A stretch of 37,125 nt of DNA, taken from NCBI RefSeq assembly GCF_002744245.1, contig NZ_NKHG01000053.1:1-37125 (forward strand), in the 5' to 3' direction. Positions 8,033 to 17,484 of this stretch are shown here, piece by piece (position 1 is the stretch's first letter; each line of letters begins with the position of its first letter). The notes under the pieces were generated by a model. That model searched no databases, was not told where the DNA came from, and was given only the letters and a program-made list of their open reading frames with translations. The position numbers were made by a program, and so were the translations under genes. Source of the stretch: Bacillus pumilus. Lineage in GTDB: Bacteria; Bacillota; Bacilli; Bacillales; Bacillaceae.

Positions 8033-10402
8033 ATGGCTAAAAAGAGAAAACGTAAAACGAGAAAAAAACAAAATAAACAGCTGAAACTGAAATATGAATT
8101 AAATGGGTTAGTCTGTATTGCCATAGCGATCATTGCCATTTTACAGCTAGGTATTGTTGGACAAACCTTTGTACATCTATTCCGATTCTTTGCTGGAGAG
8201 TGGTTTATTCTCTGCCTTATCGGGTTATTTCTTTTTGGCGTGACAATCTTTTGGAAAAAACAAATCCCTGATATGTTGACAAGAAGAAAAGCAGGATTAT
8301 ACTGCATCATTGCTAGTATCTTGCTTTTGTCACATGTAAAGCTATTTCAGCACCTTTCAGCTGCAGGAGTCATCGGCTCTCAAAGTGTGATAAGAAATAC
8401 GTTTGAGCTTTTCTTGATGGACATGAAGGGTGAGACAGGTTCGCCTGATTTAGGAGGCGGAATGATCGGTGCCATATTATTTGCAGCCTCTTATTTCTTG
8501 TTTGCACAAGCAGGCTCTCAAATTATGGCGATTGTTCTAATGTTGATTGGGATTGTTCTGATCACAAATCGATCACTGCAAGAAATGGTGAAAAAAGTGA
8601 CGATCCCTGTATCACAATTTATGATGAAGCAGTGGAAGGCGTTTGTTCAAGATATGAAAGGGCTCAGGCAGGCGAAAAAGAGCACCGCCACTCAGAAAAC
8701 AGGCGAAAAGAAGAAACGTTCACGCGTTCAAGAAGATGACGAAGATGATCATATCTTGATTGAGGAGGAAACACCTGTTGCTGAAAGCAGTCAGCCCATT
8801 ATTTCAAGTTTTGCAGACAGAGATGATATTCTCACACCTCCGGTTCGAAAAGAGCAGGTCATAAAAGATTCCGAGGTTCTTCAAGAGACTATGCAAAATG
8901 AATCATCTCAGAAATCGGCTGAAGAACCAAAAGAAGCACCACCAATGACGTTTACTGAACTGGAGAATAAAGATTACGAATTGCCGTCTCTTGATATTTT
9001 AGCTGAGCCGCAGCATTCAGGTCAGCAAACAGATAAGAAAAATATTTACGAAAATGCAAGAAAGCTTGAAAAAACATTTCAAAGCTTCGGCGTCAAGGCA
9101 AAAGTGACGCAAGTTCATTTAGGACCGGCCGTGACAAAATACGAAGTATATCCAGATGTCGGCGTCAAGGTAAGTAAGATTGTGAACTTAAGTGATGATC
9201 TAGCCCTTGCCCTAGCAGCAAAAGACATCCGAATTGAGGCTCCGATTCCTGGTAAATCAGCTATTGGAATTGAAGTCCCGAATGCAGAAATCGCCATGGT
9301 TTCGTTAAAAGAGGTTTTAGAATCGAAGCAAAACGACCGTCCAAATGCAAAGCTGCTCATTGGACTTGGCCGAAATATTTCCGGTGAAGCCGTGCTTGCA
9401 GAATTAAATAAAATGCCGCATTTGCTTGTCGCAGGATCAACTGGAAGCGGAAAAAGTGTATGTATCAATGGCATTATCACAAGTATTCTCATGAGAGCAA
9501 AGCCTCATGAAGTGAAGATGATGATGATTGACCCTAAAATGGTTGAACTGAATGTCTATAACGGCATCCCGCATCTTTTGGCTCCAGTTGTAACGGATCC
9601 AAAGAAAGCCTCACAGGCACTCAAAAAAGTAGTCAGTGAAATGGAACGCCGCTATGAACTGTTTTCGCATACGGGTACAAGAAATATCGAAGGATACAAT
9701 GATTACATTAAACGAATGAATCAATCAGAAGAGGCGAAACAGCCAGAACTTCCTTATATTGTCGTCATTGTGGACGAGCTTGCAGATTTAATGATGGTTG
9801 CTTCCTCTGATGTAGAAGATTCCATTACAAGGCTCTCTCAAATGGCACGTGCTGCAGGTATTCATTTAATCATCGCAACACAAAGACCTTCTGTCGATGT
9901 CATTACAGGTGTCATAAAAGCGAACATTCCATCCCGTATCGCCTTTAGTGTATCGTCACAAACTGATTCAAGGACGATCCTTGATATGGGAGGCGCAGAA
10001 AAACTGCTAGGCAGAGGAGATATGCTGTTTTTACCTGTCGGTGCAAACAAGCCGGTCCGTGTGCAGGGCGCATTTCTATCAGATGAAGAAGTGGAGCATG
10101 TCGTTGATCATGTCATCACACAGCAAAAAGCACAATATCAAGAAGAAATGATTCCAAGTGAAGAAACGCATGATCAGCTTGCGGCTGTGGAAGACGACTT
10201 ATATGATGAAGCAGTTGAACTGATCATCGGCATGCAGACGGCTTCTGTCTCTATGCTTCAAAGGAGATTCCGCATCGGTTATACACGTGCGGCACGTCTG
10301 ATTGACGCAATGGAAGAACGAGGCGTTGTAGGCCCATATGAAGGAAGTAAACCGAGAGAAGTCCTGCTCTCAAAAGAACAATATGATGAGCTCTCTTCAT
10401 AA
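8033..10402 (+). CDS. spoIIIE: DNA translocase SpoIIIE (FtsK family)
   Basis: An ATP-driven, membrane-anchored DNA pump. It moves the chromosome into the forespore after polar septation and clears trapped DNA from division septa. ATG 8033 ([13 protein letters not shown]), preceded by AAGGTGATGA, gives 789 residues, matching the family. An upstream frame from 7919 reads through the leader hairpin and is unlikely. A basic N-terminus is followed by four membrane segments in the first ~190 residues, then a charged linker (~200-330). The RecA-like motor has Walker A GSTGSGKS (468-475) and a Walker B region at [13 protein letters not shown]. The C-terminal winged-helix gamma domain ([20 protein letters not shown]) reads SRS/KOPS-type sequences. 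Confidence 0.97.
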   Translation: MAKKRKRKTRKKQNKQLKLKYELNGLVCIAIAIIAILQLGIVGQTFVHLFRFFAGEWFILCLIGLFLFGVTIFWKKQIPDMLTRRKAGLYCIIASILLLSHVKLFQHLSAAGVIGSQSVIRNTFELFLMDMKGETGSPDLGGGMIGAILFAASYFLFAQAGSQIMAIVLMLIGIVLITNRSLQEMVKKVTIPVSQFMMKQWKAFVQDMKGLRQAKKSTATQKTGEKKKRSRVQEDDEDDHILIEEETPVAESSQPIISSFADRDDILTPPVRKEQVIKDSEVLQETMQNESSQKSAEEPKEAPPMTFTELENKDYELPSLDILAEPQHSGQQTDKKNIYENARKLEKTFQSFGVKAKVTQVHLGPAVTKYEVYPDVGVKVSKIVNLSDDLALALAAKDIRIEAPIPGKSAIGIEVPNAEIAMVSLKEVLESKQNDRPNAKLLIGLGRNISGEAVLAELNKMPHLLVAGSTGSGKSVCINGIITSILMRAKPHEVKMMMIDPKMVELNVYNGIPHLLAPVVTDPKKASQALKKVVSEMERRYELFSHTGTRNIEGYNDYIKRMNQSEEAKQPELPYIVVIVDELADLMMVASSDVEDSITRLSQMARAAGIHLIIATQRPSVDVITGVIKANIPSRIAFSVSSQTDSRTILDMGGAEKLLGRGDMLFLPVGANKPVRVQGAFLSDEEVEHVVDHVITQQKAQYQEEMIPSEETHDQLAAVEDDLYDEAVELIIGMQTASVSMLQRRFRIGYTRAARLIDAMEERGVVGPYEGSKPREVLLSKEQYDELSS

Positions 10403-10420
10403 TGAGAAGAGAGCTTTCCT
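10389..10420 (+). terminator. terminator overlapping the spoIIIE stop codon
   Basis: AGCTCTCTTC (10389-10398) pairs perfectly with GAAGAGAGCT (10406-10415). The spoIIIE stop codon lies in the loop region. The tail TTTCCT is weak, so termination may be partial. Confidence 0.65.
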
Positions 10421-10445
10421 GAAATGAAGTAAACGATATCATCAT

Positions 10446-10497
10446 GATGTCAACTAGATGTCAGACTATTTATTTATTTGCAAAAACATGATATAGT
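10446..10497 (+). promoter_or_regulatory. ymfC promoter with tandem upstream repeat
   Basis: TGATATAGT (10489-10497) is an extended -10. Some 20-45 bases upstream is an imperfect tandem repeat, GATGTCAACTA (10446-10456) then GATGTCAGACTA (10457-10468), in register with one helical turn. This is a plausible regulator site, perhaps for YmfC itself. Confidence 0.4.
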
Positions 10498-10566
10498 TAT
10501 GTTCATCTTATCTCGGAATAGAGATTTCTCATCTTATCATTTGCATTGATTAGACGGAGGGAAAAC

Positions 10567-11292
10567 ATGTCGACCAAAATAGACAATCGCCATTTATATT
10601 TGAAAGTGATTGACCGTATTAAAGAAGATATCCAAACAGGCGTATATGCCGAAAAAGAAAAGCTGCCTTCAGAATTTGAGCTCTCAAAGCTTTTAGGTGT
10701 GAGCAGAGCGACACTGCGTGAAGCCCTTCGTATTTTAGAAGAAGAGAAGTATTTAATTAGAAGGCATGGTGTTGGAACATTTGTCAATTCAAGACCGCTC
10801 TTTTCAACAGGCATTGAACAGCTGACAAGTGTCACGAAAATGATTGAGCAGGTGAATATGACGCCAGGTACCATCTTTTTGTCCTCACAAGAAGGAGACC
10901 CAACAGAGAATGATGTCATCCGTTTTCAGTGTGATGAATCTGATGAGGTTTTTTCAATGGAACGCGTTCGAACGGCAGACGGACAGCCAGTCGTCTATTG
11001 TTTAGATAAAATTCCGGTGAAACATCTTCCCGCTTCTTTTACTCATGAAGAAGAATCACTTTTTGAGCTGTTTGGAAGAGAACCACACAGCGGGATTAAA
11101 TATGCAGTTGCAGATATCGAACCAATTGGCTATCACGATCAGATCTCACCCATACTAGAATGCGATCCCGAAACAGCGCTATTATTACTGAAACAAATGC
11201 ACTATGATCAGGATGATCAGCCGGTCTTATACTCGCTCAACTACTTTCGAGCGGATAAATTTAGCTTTCATGTCATACGTAAACGTTTTTAA
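10567..11292 (+). CDS. ymfC: GntR-family transcriptional regulator (HutC/UTRA type)
   Basis: This 241-residue protein is the YmfC regulator found after spoIIIE in Bacillus. An N-terminal GntR winged helix covers about residues 8-75 ([20 protein letters not shown], then [19 protein letters not shown]). The UTRA effector-binding domain fills the rest (from about 95 to the end, including [19 protein letters not shown]). The natural ligand and targets are unknown to me. ATG 10567 follows ACGGAGGG; a TTG 21 bases upstream in frame precedes that site and is rejected. The downstream exporter gene ymfD has its own operator-like promoter, so YmfC could control it, but nothing in the sequence proves this. 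Confidence 0.9.
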   Translation: MSTKIDNRHLYLKVIDRIKEDIQTGVYAEKEKLPSEFELSKLLGVSRATLREALRILEEEKYLIRRHGVGTFVNSRPLFSTGIEQLTSVTKMIEQVNMTPGTIFLSSQEGDPTENDVIRFQCDESDEVFSMERVRTADGQPVVYCLDKIPVKHLPASFTHEEESLFELFGREPHSGIKYAVADIEPIGYHDQISPILECDPETALLLLKQMHYDQDDQPVLYSLNYFRADKFSFHVIRKRF

Positions 11293-11294
11293 CA

Positions 11295-11326
11295 AAGCAG
11301 TCGCTTCAGTAGGCGGTTGCTTTTTG
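11295..11326 (+). terminator. terminator after ymfC
   Basis: AAGCAGTCGC (11295-11304) pairs with GCGGTTGCTT (11313-11322), including two G-T pairs, followed by TTT and a T-rich stretch. Confidence 0.8.
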
Positions 11327-11353
11327 TTTGCCCGTACATAAAACCCGTTAAAC

Positions 11354-11383
11354 TTGCCACACTATTACGTAACAGTATATAGA
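11354..11383 (+). promoter_or_regulatory. ymfD promoter with palindromic operator in the spacer
   Basis: TTGCCA (11354-11359) and TATAGA (11378-11383) are 18 bases apart. Between them lies ACTATTACGTAACAGT (11361-11376), an inverted repeat with a perfect TTACGTAA core and ACT/AGT ends. That position is classic for a repressor, or a MerR-type spacer binder. The cognate regulator is not identified. Confidence 0.55.
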
Positions 11384-11392
11384 ATTGGGTGA

Positions 11393-12625
11393 ATGATGTT
11401 GGGCGAGAAAACAGTCAGTAAAAAAAATATTATTGCATTATCATCAGTGCCTCTAATCATGACACTTGGGAACTCGATGTTAATACCAGTATTGCCAGAG
11501 ATAGAAAAGAAACTCTCGATCACTTCCTTTCAAGTCTCACTCATTATTACGGTATACTCCGTTGTGGCTATTTTATGTATTCCAATTGCTGGCTATTTAT
11601 CTGACAGAATTGGGAGGAAAAAGGTGCTTCTGCCGTGCCTCTTAATTGCAGGACTTGGAGGGGCTGTGGCAGCTGTTGCCTCAACCATCATGAAAGAACC
11701 TTACATGTGGATTCTGTTTGGCAGGGTCCTTCAAGGGGTTGGCTCAGCTGGAGCAACACCTGTCGTCATGCCGTTTATAGCGGATTTGTTTCATGATGAT
11801 GAAGAGGTAAGTGCGGGGCTTGGAGCCATAGAAACCTCTAATACAGCTGGAAAGGTACTAAGCCCTATTATCGGAGCGCTTCTTGCTTCTTGGATTTGGT
11901 ATATGCCGTTTTGGTTTATACCATTCTTTTCAATCACAAGCTTTCTTATGGTGTTGTTCATGGTTGAGTCTGCCAAGAAAGAGGAAGTCTCGCCTACTTT
12001 TAAAGAATTTTTAAAATCTACAAAGACGATTTTCAAGCATGAGGGACGTTGGCTTTATGCCATTTTTGCCATTGGTGGTTTTATCATGTTTCTTCTTTTT
12101 GGTGTGCTCTTTTATTTATCCGATAATCTTGAGGCAGCTTATCAAATAAAAGGGGTCAAAAAAGGGCTGCTGCTAAGTATCCCACTCCTTTTTTTGTCGA
12201 TAAGTTCATACATTGCTGGGAAGACGATCGGAAAAGAGAAAGGGAAAATGAGAATTTTTATAATCGTAGGCATGGCGCTTTTATCTATTTCCTATCTTTT
12301 TTTATGGTGGAATCACAGTTTTTACTTATTATTTATATGCTTAAGCATTGGCGGAGTGGGGATCGGTATTGTCCTTCCTGCGCTTGATGCACTGATCACA
12401 GAAGGAATTGAAAAAGAGCAGTGCGGAACCATTACGTCATTTTATAACAGTATGCGGTTTATCGGTGTCGCTTTAGGGCCTCCAATATACGCATATCTTA
12501 TGGATAAAGGGGACTCGACCGTTTTTATTCTCTCGACTATTTGCAGTCTCATTTCATTATTTTTGGTACTCTTTTTCATTCAGCCAGATGAAAAGGATGA
12601 AAGTGAACAATTGAAACCGGTTTAA
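11393..12625 (+). CDS. ymfD: MFS exporter YmfD
   Basis: A 410-residue major facilitator with about twelve membrane segments, of the drug/siderophore exporter type. The B. subtilis counterpart has been linked to bacillibactin export. MFS motif A is clear in GYLSDRIGRKKVLLP, and motif C-like residues follow in GRVLQGVGSAGATPVVMPF. The N-half and C-half are joined by a basic loop around residues 190-215. Two adjacent ATG codons (11393, 11396) follow a weak GGGTGA site. The gene sits between ymfC and a foreign-looking MmpL locus and has its own terminator. Substrate assignment is by synteny and similarity only. Confidence 0.87.
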   Translation: MMLGEKTVSKKNIIALSSVPLIMTLGNSMLIPVLPEIEKKLSITSFQVSLIITVYSVVAILCIPIAGYLSDRIGRKKVLLPCLLIAGLGGAVAAVASTIMKEPYMWILFGRVLQGVGSAGATPVVMPFIADLFHDDEEVSAGLGAIETSNTAGKVLSPIIGALLASWIWYMPFWFIPFFSITSFLMVLFMVESAKKEEVSPTFKEFLKSTKTIFKHEGRWLYAIFAIGGFIMFLLFGVLFYLSDNLEAAYQIKGVKKGLLLSIPLLFLSISSYIAGKTIGKEKGKMRIFIIVGMALLSISYLFLWWNHSFYLLFICLSIGGVGIGIVLPALDALITEGIEKEQCGTITSFYNSMRFIGVALGPPIYAYLMDKGDSTVFILSTICSLISLFLVLFFIQPDEKDESEQLKPV

Positions 12626-12631
12626 GCAAAG

Positions 12632-12668
12632 AAAAAAGACGGTATTTTGCCATCTTTTTTCTTTTTTA
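12632..12668 (+). terminator. terminator after ymfD
   Basis: AAAAAAGACGG (12632-12642) pairs with CCATCTTTTTT (12650-12660), with one mismatch, and continues into CTTTTTT. Confidence 0.8.
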
Positions 12669-12672
12669 TAAA

Positions 12673-12702
12673 TTGACATGTAAATTTTTGATAGTTAAAC
12701 TA
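12673..12702 (+). promoter_or_regulatory. promoter and MarR-type operator of the first MmpL gene
   Basis: TTGACA (12673-12678) and TAAACT (12696-12701) are 17 bases apart. The -10 is embedded in TAGTTAAACTA (12692-12702), a palindrome around one central base. The same TAGTTAAAC sequence occurs twice in the promoter of the MarR/MmpL operon at 18855-18909, which makes a shared repressor likely. Confidence 0.6.
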
Positions 12703-12736
12703 ATGTATAGTAATATCTTTTAAATTATCCCAAATA

Positions 12737-12935
12737 GGAGGTGTTCAAATATATTCATTTTCTGTCTTTCTTTAGACAGAAATTGAGCTCGTGGCTGATG
12801 ATAGATATGTGCTTCTTCAACACGAAAGGACAATTGAATAGATCATCCTGCCATTAGCACGTTGAAGGAGACGCAGTCAGCACCTAAGACATGCTCAAAT
12901 ACAGCAAATTGATTGATGAACTAGAAGGAGCTTGA
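12737..12935 (+). pseudogene. possible decayed coding remnant in the first MmpL leader
   Basis: The 317-base gap between ymfD and the first MmpL gene holds the ymfD terminator, a promoter, and this stretch. It starts with a strong AGGAGGTG (12737-12744) with no ATG behind it (ATA stands at 12751). A 9-bp hairpin follows (12759-12767 with 12774-12782). From 12782 one frame reads IELVADDRYVLLQHERTIE, stop, IILPLA; after a +1 shift it continues EGDAVST, stop, DMLKYSKLIDELEGA, ending at 12935. This looks protein-like but is broken by a frameshift and stops. The end loosely resembles the C-terminus of the intact MarR protein, so it may be a dead partner regulator. I do not recognise the family firmly. 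Confidence 0.35.
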
Positions 12936-12942
12936 AGCAGCT

Positions 12943-15900
12943 ATGTTGCAAATAATTAAAGCAAGATGGATTGTATTAGCGGTGTGGATGATAACAGCTG
13001 TTATTCTGTTTATTACTGCGCCCGATTTAGAGGAATTAACAAGAGAGAAAGGGCAATTAAAGGTTCCGGAGGGGACACCAACAGCTGAGGCACTTCACTT
13101 ATTGGATAAGCTATCAGATCATAATGGGAAAAAAGATACTGGTGTGATTGTATTCTCCGAACAACATCTGTTCCCTGCGAAAGAGCAGGAATTAAAAAAG
13201 GCTTTAGCTGCACTCATGACCCATGCCCCAGAACTCCACATTGACGGAATCACTTCGTATTTTCATGTCGATCCGGACATTCAAAAACAACTTTTATCAA
13301 AGGATAAAAGTACACTTCTTGTTCCATTCAAATTCGACCACTACGAAACAAAAGCTGTAAAGATTAAAGAACAAATTGAGGAAGTTTTAAAGCCGTACAA
13401 CGTCTCATTTGAAATGACGGGTCAAAAATTTGTGGATTCAGATGTCATTAAAAGCTCTCAACAAGGTCTGAAGAAAACTGAACTTATAACAATAATTTTT
13501 ATTTTCTTTATTTTAATAATTGTGTTCAGATCGATATTGGCACCTGTTGTCCCTCTCATTACGATTGGCATTTCTTACGCCGTTAGCCGGTGTATTGTGG
13601 CTTTTCTCGTAGAATATACGCAATTTCCTCTATCTAATTTTACTCAGATTTTTATGGTAGCCATTATGTTTGGTATAGGAACGGATTACTGTATTTTGCT
13701 TTTAAGCCGTTTCAAAGAGGAGATCGGACAGGGACGTGATGTAGAGGAGTCTATTATCATCACGTATAAATGTGCAGGAAAAACAGTATTTTTCAGCGGA
13801 TTAGCCGTATTAGTCGGCTTCTCAAGTATTGGTTTTGCTAAATTCCAATTGTATCAATCAGCCGTCAGTGTGGCTGTAGGAGTTGGCATCTTACTGATTG
13901 CTCTTGTCACGATTGTTCCCTTTTTTATGTCCGTTTTCGGGAAATCCCTTTTCTGGCCATCTAAAAGAGAAAATATCCGCCATCCGCAAAGTAAGATGTG
14001 GGAAATGGCCGGCCGTTTCTCATTTAAAAGGCCGCTTATTAGTTTAGGTTTAGTCGCACTGATTACAGTACCTCCTATCTTGATGTATGATGGAACCCTT
14101 TCTTATAACAGTTTAAATGAGATTGGGACAAAGTATGAGTCAGTGTCTGCATTTAATACGATATCAGAGCAATTTGGCTTTGGTGAAGCGCTACCGTTAA
14201 ATGTTATTGTTGAAACTGACAATAAGCTGGATAATCAAGAGAATATTGTCATGATTGAAAAGCTGACACGTAAATTAAATGACATTGAGGAAGTAAAAAC
14301 GGTCCGCAGTGTTACTCGTCCAGTTGGAGACGGGTTAAGTCAGCTGTACGTCACCTCACAAGCAAAAGAGCTGGGGGGAGAGCTTGGAAAAGGTCATGAA
14401 GGAATCGGGAAAATTACTGATGGCTTGACCGAAGCAAACTTAGCCCTTCTAAAACAAAAACCAAAGATTGAAGAATCCGCTAAAGGAATTAACCAACTAA
14501 TTCATGGAACAAAAGCAATTAAAAGCGGTATCGGAGAAGTAAGGAAATCACTGATTTCTTTAGAAGATGGAGTCAGACGCAGCAAAGATGGAGTAGGCAC
14601 TATTCGAAAGAAAATCAAAGAAGCGAAAAAAGAAGTAGAAGAAGAATATCGTAACAGTGAAGCCATGATTCAAGAGCTTGAAGGCGTGGTCAATACGTTG
14701 GAACGTCATGCAAAATCGAATCAGCAGCTGATGACGACCATTAAGAAAGTAAAAAAATCCTACGAGAATCTATCATTTGAGGCGCTTGAAAATCGGCTTC
14801 CAGAAATTAAAAACATGGATGAATATCAGGACATTAAAAAAATAATGAAAGACACCAAAGGAATGCTTGATCAAGCAGGAGATCAAATGAGCTTATATGA
14901 AGATGAAGCGTCTGCATTTAAACAAAAGATCAAGAAAGTAGATCAAGTCATTCAAACCTTATCTAGTAAACAAAAAGAAATCAAACGTCAAGTACAAGCG
15001 CTCATGACAGGCCTGGATCAAATTTATAATGGTCTGGATGAAACAAATCAAGGGCAAAACCAATTAATCAAAGAAATGCCTAAAATTGAAGATGGCGCAG
15101 ATCAGCTAGCAGACGGCCAAAAAGAAATCAAAAAAGGATTTAACCAACTATCATCAAAGCTCACATTATTAACAGATGGTTTAGATGAAAGTATTGAGGG
15201 GCTTGAGCAAGTCCAAAGCGGCTTCACCGAGGCTGACAGCTACTTAAAGCAGCTTCAGCAAGCGCCAGATGAAGAAGTAACGGGCTGGTTTATTCCTGAA
15301 GAGGTATTAAAACGCCAAGAGTTTAAGAGAATATTTAATACGTATATGTCTCCAGATCGTAAATTAACGACGTTTGAAGTCATTCTAAATGTGAATCCAT
15401 ACAGCAACGAAGCGATGAAAGGTGTGGCAAAAATCGAAGACACCCTTAATCAATATTTACCTGTGAGTGGTTTGAAAAATGCCAACTACGGTGTATCCGG
15501 TATTTCAAGCTTGAATGTTGACTTAAAAGAAACATCTGACGGTGACTTTATCAGAACGGTGATTTTCATGTTAATTGGAATCTTCTTTATTTTAATTTTA
15601 TTATTACGGTCAATCGTCATGCCGATATACTTAACACTATCACTTATTTTAACGTATTTTACATCGATCGGTTTAACAGAATGGATCTTTAAAACATTCT
15701 TTGGATACGACGGTGTCAGCTGGGCAGTACCATTTTTCAGCTTTGTTATTCTTGTCACGCTCGGCATTGATTATTCGATCTTCCTTATGGATCGTTTTAA
15801 TGAATGGAAGGGAGAGCATGTCCAAGCATCGATGATTTCAGCAATGAGAAACATGGGCTCAGTCATTATTTCAGCAGTTGCCATTTTAGCAGGCACCTTT

Positions 15901-16059
15901 GCTGCCATGCTGCCGTCGGGGGTATTATCACTCGTTGAAATTGCAACGGTCGTGCTCATCGGACTTTTGCTATATGCTTTTGTCGTTTTACCGCTCTTTA
16001 TCCCGGTCATGGTTCACATTTTCGGCAAATGGAATTGGTGGCCTTTTAGAATGAAATAA
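12943..16059 (+). CDS. MmpL-type RND transporter, first copy
   Basis: A 1038-residue RND-superfamily membrane protein of the MMPL/YdgH type, likely exporting a lipid-like or amphipathic compound. One N-terminal helix (~9-27) precedes an extracellular part, then a five-helix block (~180-340) with the proton-relay pair D248-Y249 in GIGTDYCILLLSRF. A very long hydrophilic loop (~385-850) is rich in coiled-coil heptads and repeated GxxxLxDG elements. A second helix block follows, with D943-Y944 in GIDYSIFLMDRF. It shares many blocks with the second copy at 19378 (for example HPQSKMWE and TFEMTGQ/SFEMTGQ), so they are paralogues. AGGAG lies twelve bases before the ATG, as in the second copy. It has its own promoter and terminator. 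There is no lipoprotein or fusion-protein partner. Confidence 0.9.
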   Translation: MLQIIKARWIVLAVWMITAVILFITAPDLEELTREKGQLKVPEGTPTAEALHLLDKLSDHNGKKDTGVIVFSEQHLFPAKEQELKKALAALMTHAPELHIDGITSYFHVDPDIQKQLLSKDKSTLLVPFKFDHYETKAVKIKEQIEEVLKPYNVSFEMTGQKFVDSDVIKSSQQGLKKTELITIIFIFFILIIVFRSILAPVVPLITIGISYAVSRCIVAFLVEYTQFPLSNFTQIFMVAIMFGIGTDYCILLLSRFKEEIGQGRDVEESIIITYKCAGKTVFFSGLAVLVGFSSIGFAKFQLYQSAVSVAVGVGILLIALVTIVPFFMSVFGKSLFWPSKRENIRHPQSKMWEMAGRFSFKRPLISLGLVALITVPPILMYDGTLSYNSLNEIGTKYESVSAFNTISEQFGFGEALPLNVIVETDNKLDNQENIVMIEKLTRKLNDIEEVKTVRSVTRPVGDGLSQLYVTSQAKELGGELGKGHEGIGKITDGLTEANLALLKQKPKIEESAKGINQLIHGTKAIKSGIGEVRKSLISLEDGVRRSKDGVGTIRKKIKEAKKEVEEEYRNSEAMIQELEGVVNTLERHAKSNQQLMTTIKKVKKSYENLSFEALENRLPEIKNMDEYQDIKKIMKDTKGMLDQAGDQMSLYEDEASAFKQKIKKVDQVIQTLSSKQKEIKRQVQALMTGLDQIYNGLDETNQGQNQLIKEMPKIEDGADQLADGQKEIKKGFNQLSSKLTLLTDGLDESIEGLEQVQSGFTEADSYLKQLQQAPDEEVTGWFIPEEVLKRQEFKRIFNTYMSPDRKLTTFEVILNVNPYSNEAMKGVAKIEDTLNQYLPVSGLKNANYGVSGISSLNVDLKETSDGDFIRTVIFMLIGIFFILILLLRSIVMPIYLTLSLILTYFTSIGLTEWIFKTFFGYDGVSWAVPFFSFVILVTLGIDYSIFLMDRFNEWKGEHVQASMISAMRNMGSVIISAVAILAGTFAAMLPSGVLSLVEIATVVLIGLLLYAFVVLPLFIPVMVHIFGKWNWWPFRMK

Positions 16060-16069
16060 CGATCGATGC

Positions 16070-16097
16070 CTCTGCTAATAGCAGAGCGTTTTTATTT
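16070..16097 (+). terminator. terminator after the first MmpL gene
   Basis: CTCTGCT (16070-16076) pairs with AGCAGAG (16080-16086), then CG and TTTTT. Confidence 0.75.
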
Positions 16098-16115
16098 CCT
16101 ATCCTTTCCTCTGAT

Positions 16116-16124
16116 TGATATAAT
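16116..16124 (+). promoter_or_regulatory. extended -10 promoter of ymfF-ymfH
   Basis: TGATATAAT is a perfect extended -10, about 80 bases before the ymfF start and after the MmpL terminator. The -35 region is poor. Confidence 0.55.
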
Positions 16125-16203
16125 AACTATTAAATGGCTGTTTCACGTATATATCAGCTATGTTCTAATACATAATAAATAGGACGAACAAAGGAGGTTT
16201 CTC

Positions 16204-17484
16204 ATGACGTACTTACAAGAGAAGACATTCAATACATCTGGTCTTCATACTCATATTGTCAAAACAGAAAAATTTAAAACAGTCACGATCCTTTTTAAAA
16301 TGCTTGCGCCTTTATCTAAAGATGACGTAACCATGCGTTCTCTTTTCCCGCATGTGCTGTTAAGAGGAACAGAAAACATGCCGAAAACAGGAGAATTGCG
16401 CGCTTATTTTGATGAGCTCTATGGTGCAACAGTTTCGGCAGACATGGCGAAAAAAGGAGAGAATCACATCATCACATTCCGTCTGGAAATGGCGAATGAA
16501 AAATATTTGAAGGATCAAACACCTTTACTAGAAAAAGGGATTGCCTTATTAACTGACCTATTATTCCACCCGCATGTTGAAGATGAGGTATTTAGTCATG
16601 TATACGTAGAGCAAGAAAAACGTACATTAAAACAGCGAATTCAGGCAGTTTATGATGACAAAATGCGTTATTCGAACTTAAGACTTGTACAGGAAATGTG
16701 TAAAGGTGAACCATATGCACTGCACGTCAATGGTGAAATGGAAGACCTCGAGGCGATCACAGCAAACACGCTCTTTGAAGCTTATGAGCATGCGCTTCAA
16801 TCAAACCAGCTTGATCTTTATGTTGTCGGTGACGTTGATGAACAAGACATCAACCGAATGGTCTCGCAATATTTCAAAACAAGTGAAAGAGAGCCGGTGA
16901 AACAACATTCTCAATCATTAAGTGCACAAAACGAACCAAAAGAAGTCATTGATGAAGAGGACGTGAAACAAGGAAAGCTGAATATTGGCTTTCGCACGCA
17001 TACATCGATTGCAGATGAAGATTATCCGGCGCTGCATTTGTTTAATGGTATATTCGGCGGGTTCTCGCATTCAAAGCTATTCATCAATGTTCGGGAAAAA
17101 GCAAGTCTTGCATATTACGCTGTATCTAGACTTGAGAGCTTTAAAGGCTTGATGATGGTCATGTCTGGTATTGAAGTAGGCAACTATCAGCAGGCAGTTG
17201 ACATTATTAAAGAACAATTTGAAGCGATGCAAAAAGGTGATTTTTCAGAAGAAGCCATTGAGCAAACAAAGGCTGTCGTTAAAAATCAGCTGCTGGAAAC
17301 GATTGATACGTCTTATGGAACAGCGGAATACTTATACCAGCATGCAGTCGTGCCAACAGGTGGAACGCTTGAATCCTTTTTAGATGCGTTAGACCGAGTG
17401 ACAAAAGAGGACATCATCAAAGTGGGTCAGAAAATCAAGTGGGATACGACCTATTTTCTTAAAGGAACGGAGGGTGTTTCATGA
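16204..17484 (+). CDS. ymfF: M16-family peptidase-like protein, apparently non-catalytic
   Basis: A 426-residue protein of the insulinase/mitochondrial processing peptidase (M16) fold, related to AlbE/AlbF-type proteins. The zinc motif HxxEH is not present: the equivalent N-terminal region reads FPHVLLRGTENMP. It is therefore probably the inactive half of a heterodimer with YmfH. The C-terminal half has the family stretch around LHLFNGIFGGFSHSKLFINVREKASLAYYAVSR. ATG 16204 follows AAAGGAGG. It overlaps ymfH by four bases (ATGA), supporting equal production. The substrate of the pair is unknown to me. Confidence 0.9.
   Translation: MTYLQEKTFNTSGLHTHIVKTEKFKTVTILFKMLAPLSKDDVTMRSLFPHVLLRGTENMPKTGELRAYFDELYGATVSADMAKKGENHIITFRLEMANEKYLKDQTPLLEKGIALLTDLLFHPHVEDEVFSHVYVEQEKRTLKQRIQAVYDDKMRYSNLRLVQEMCKGEPYALHVNGEMEDLEAITANTLFEAYEHALQSNQLDLYVVGDVDEQDINRMVSQYFKTSEREPVKQHSQSLSAQNEPKEVIDEEDVKQGKLNIGFRTHTSIADEDYPALHLFNGIFGGFSHSKLFINVREKASLAYYAVSRLESFKGLMMVMSGIEVGNYQQAVDIIKEQFEAMQKGDFSEEAIEQTKAVVKNQLLETIDTSYGTAEYLYQHAVVPTGGTLESFLDALDRVTKEDIIKVGQKIKWDTTYFLKGTEGVS

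Noticed and set aside
11791..12036. Antisense frames inside ymfD and the other membrane-protein genes (also at 15486-15767, 15771-16010 and 20532-20876).
   Set aside because: They are mirror frames of hydrophobic coding sequence, with no ribosome sites or family features.
12891..12935. A 14-codon ATG frame (MLKYSKLIDELEGA) as a leader peptide for the first MmpL gene.
   Set aside because: The nearest AGGAG is about 20 bases upstream, too far. I treat it as the tail of a decayed coding remnant.
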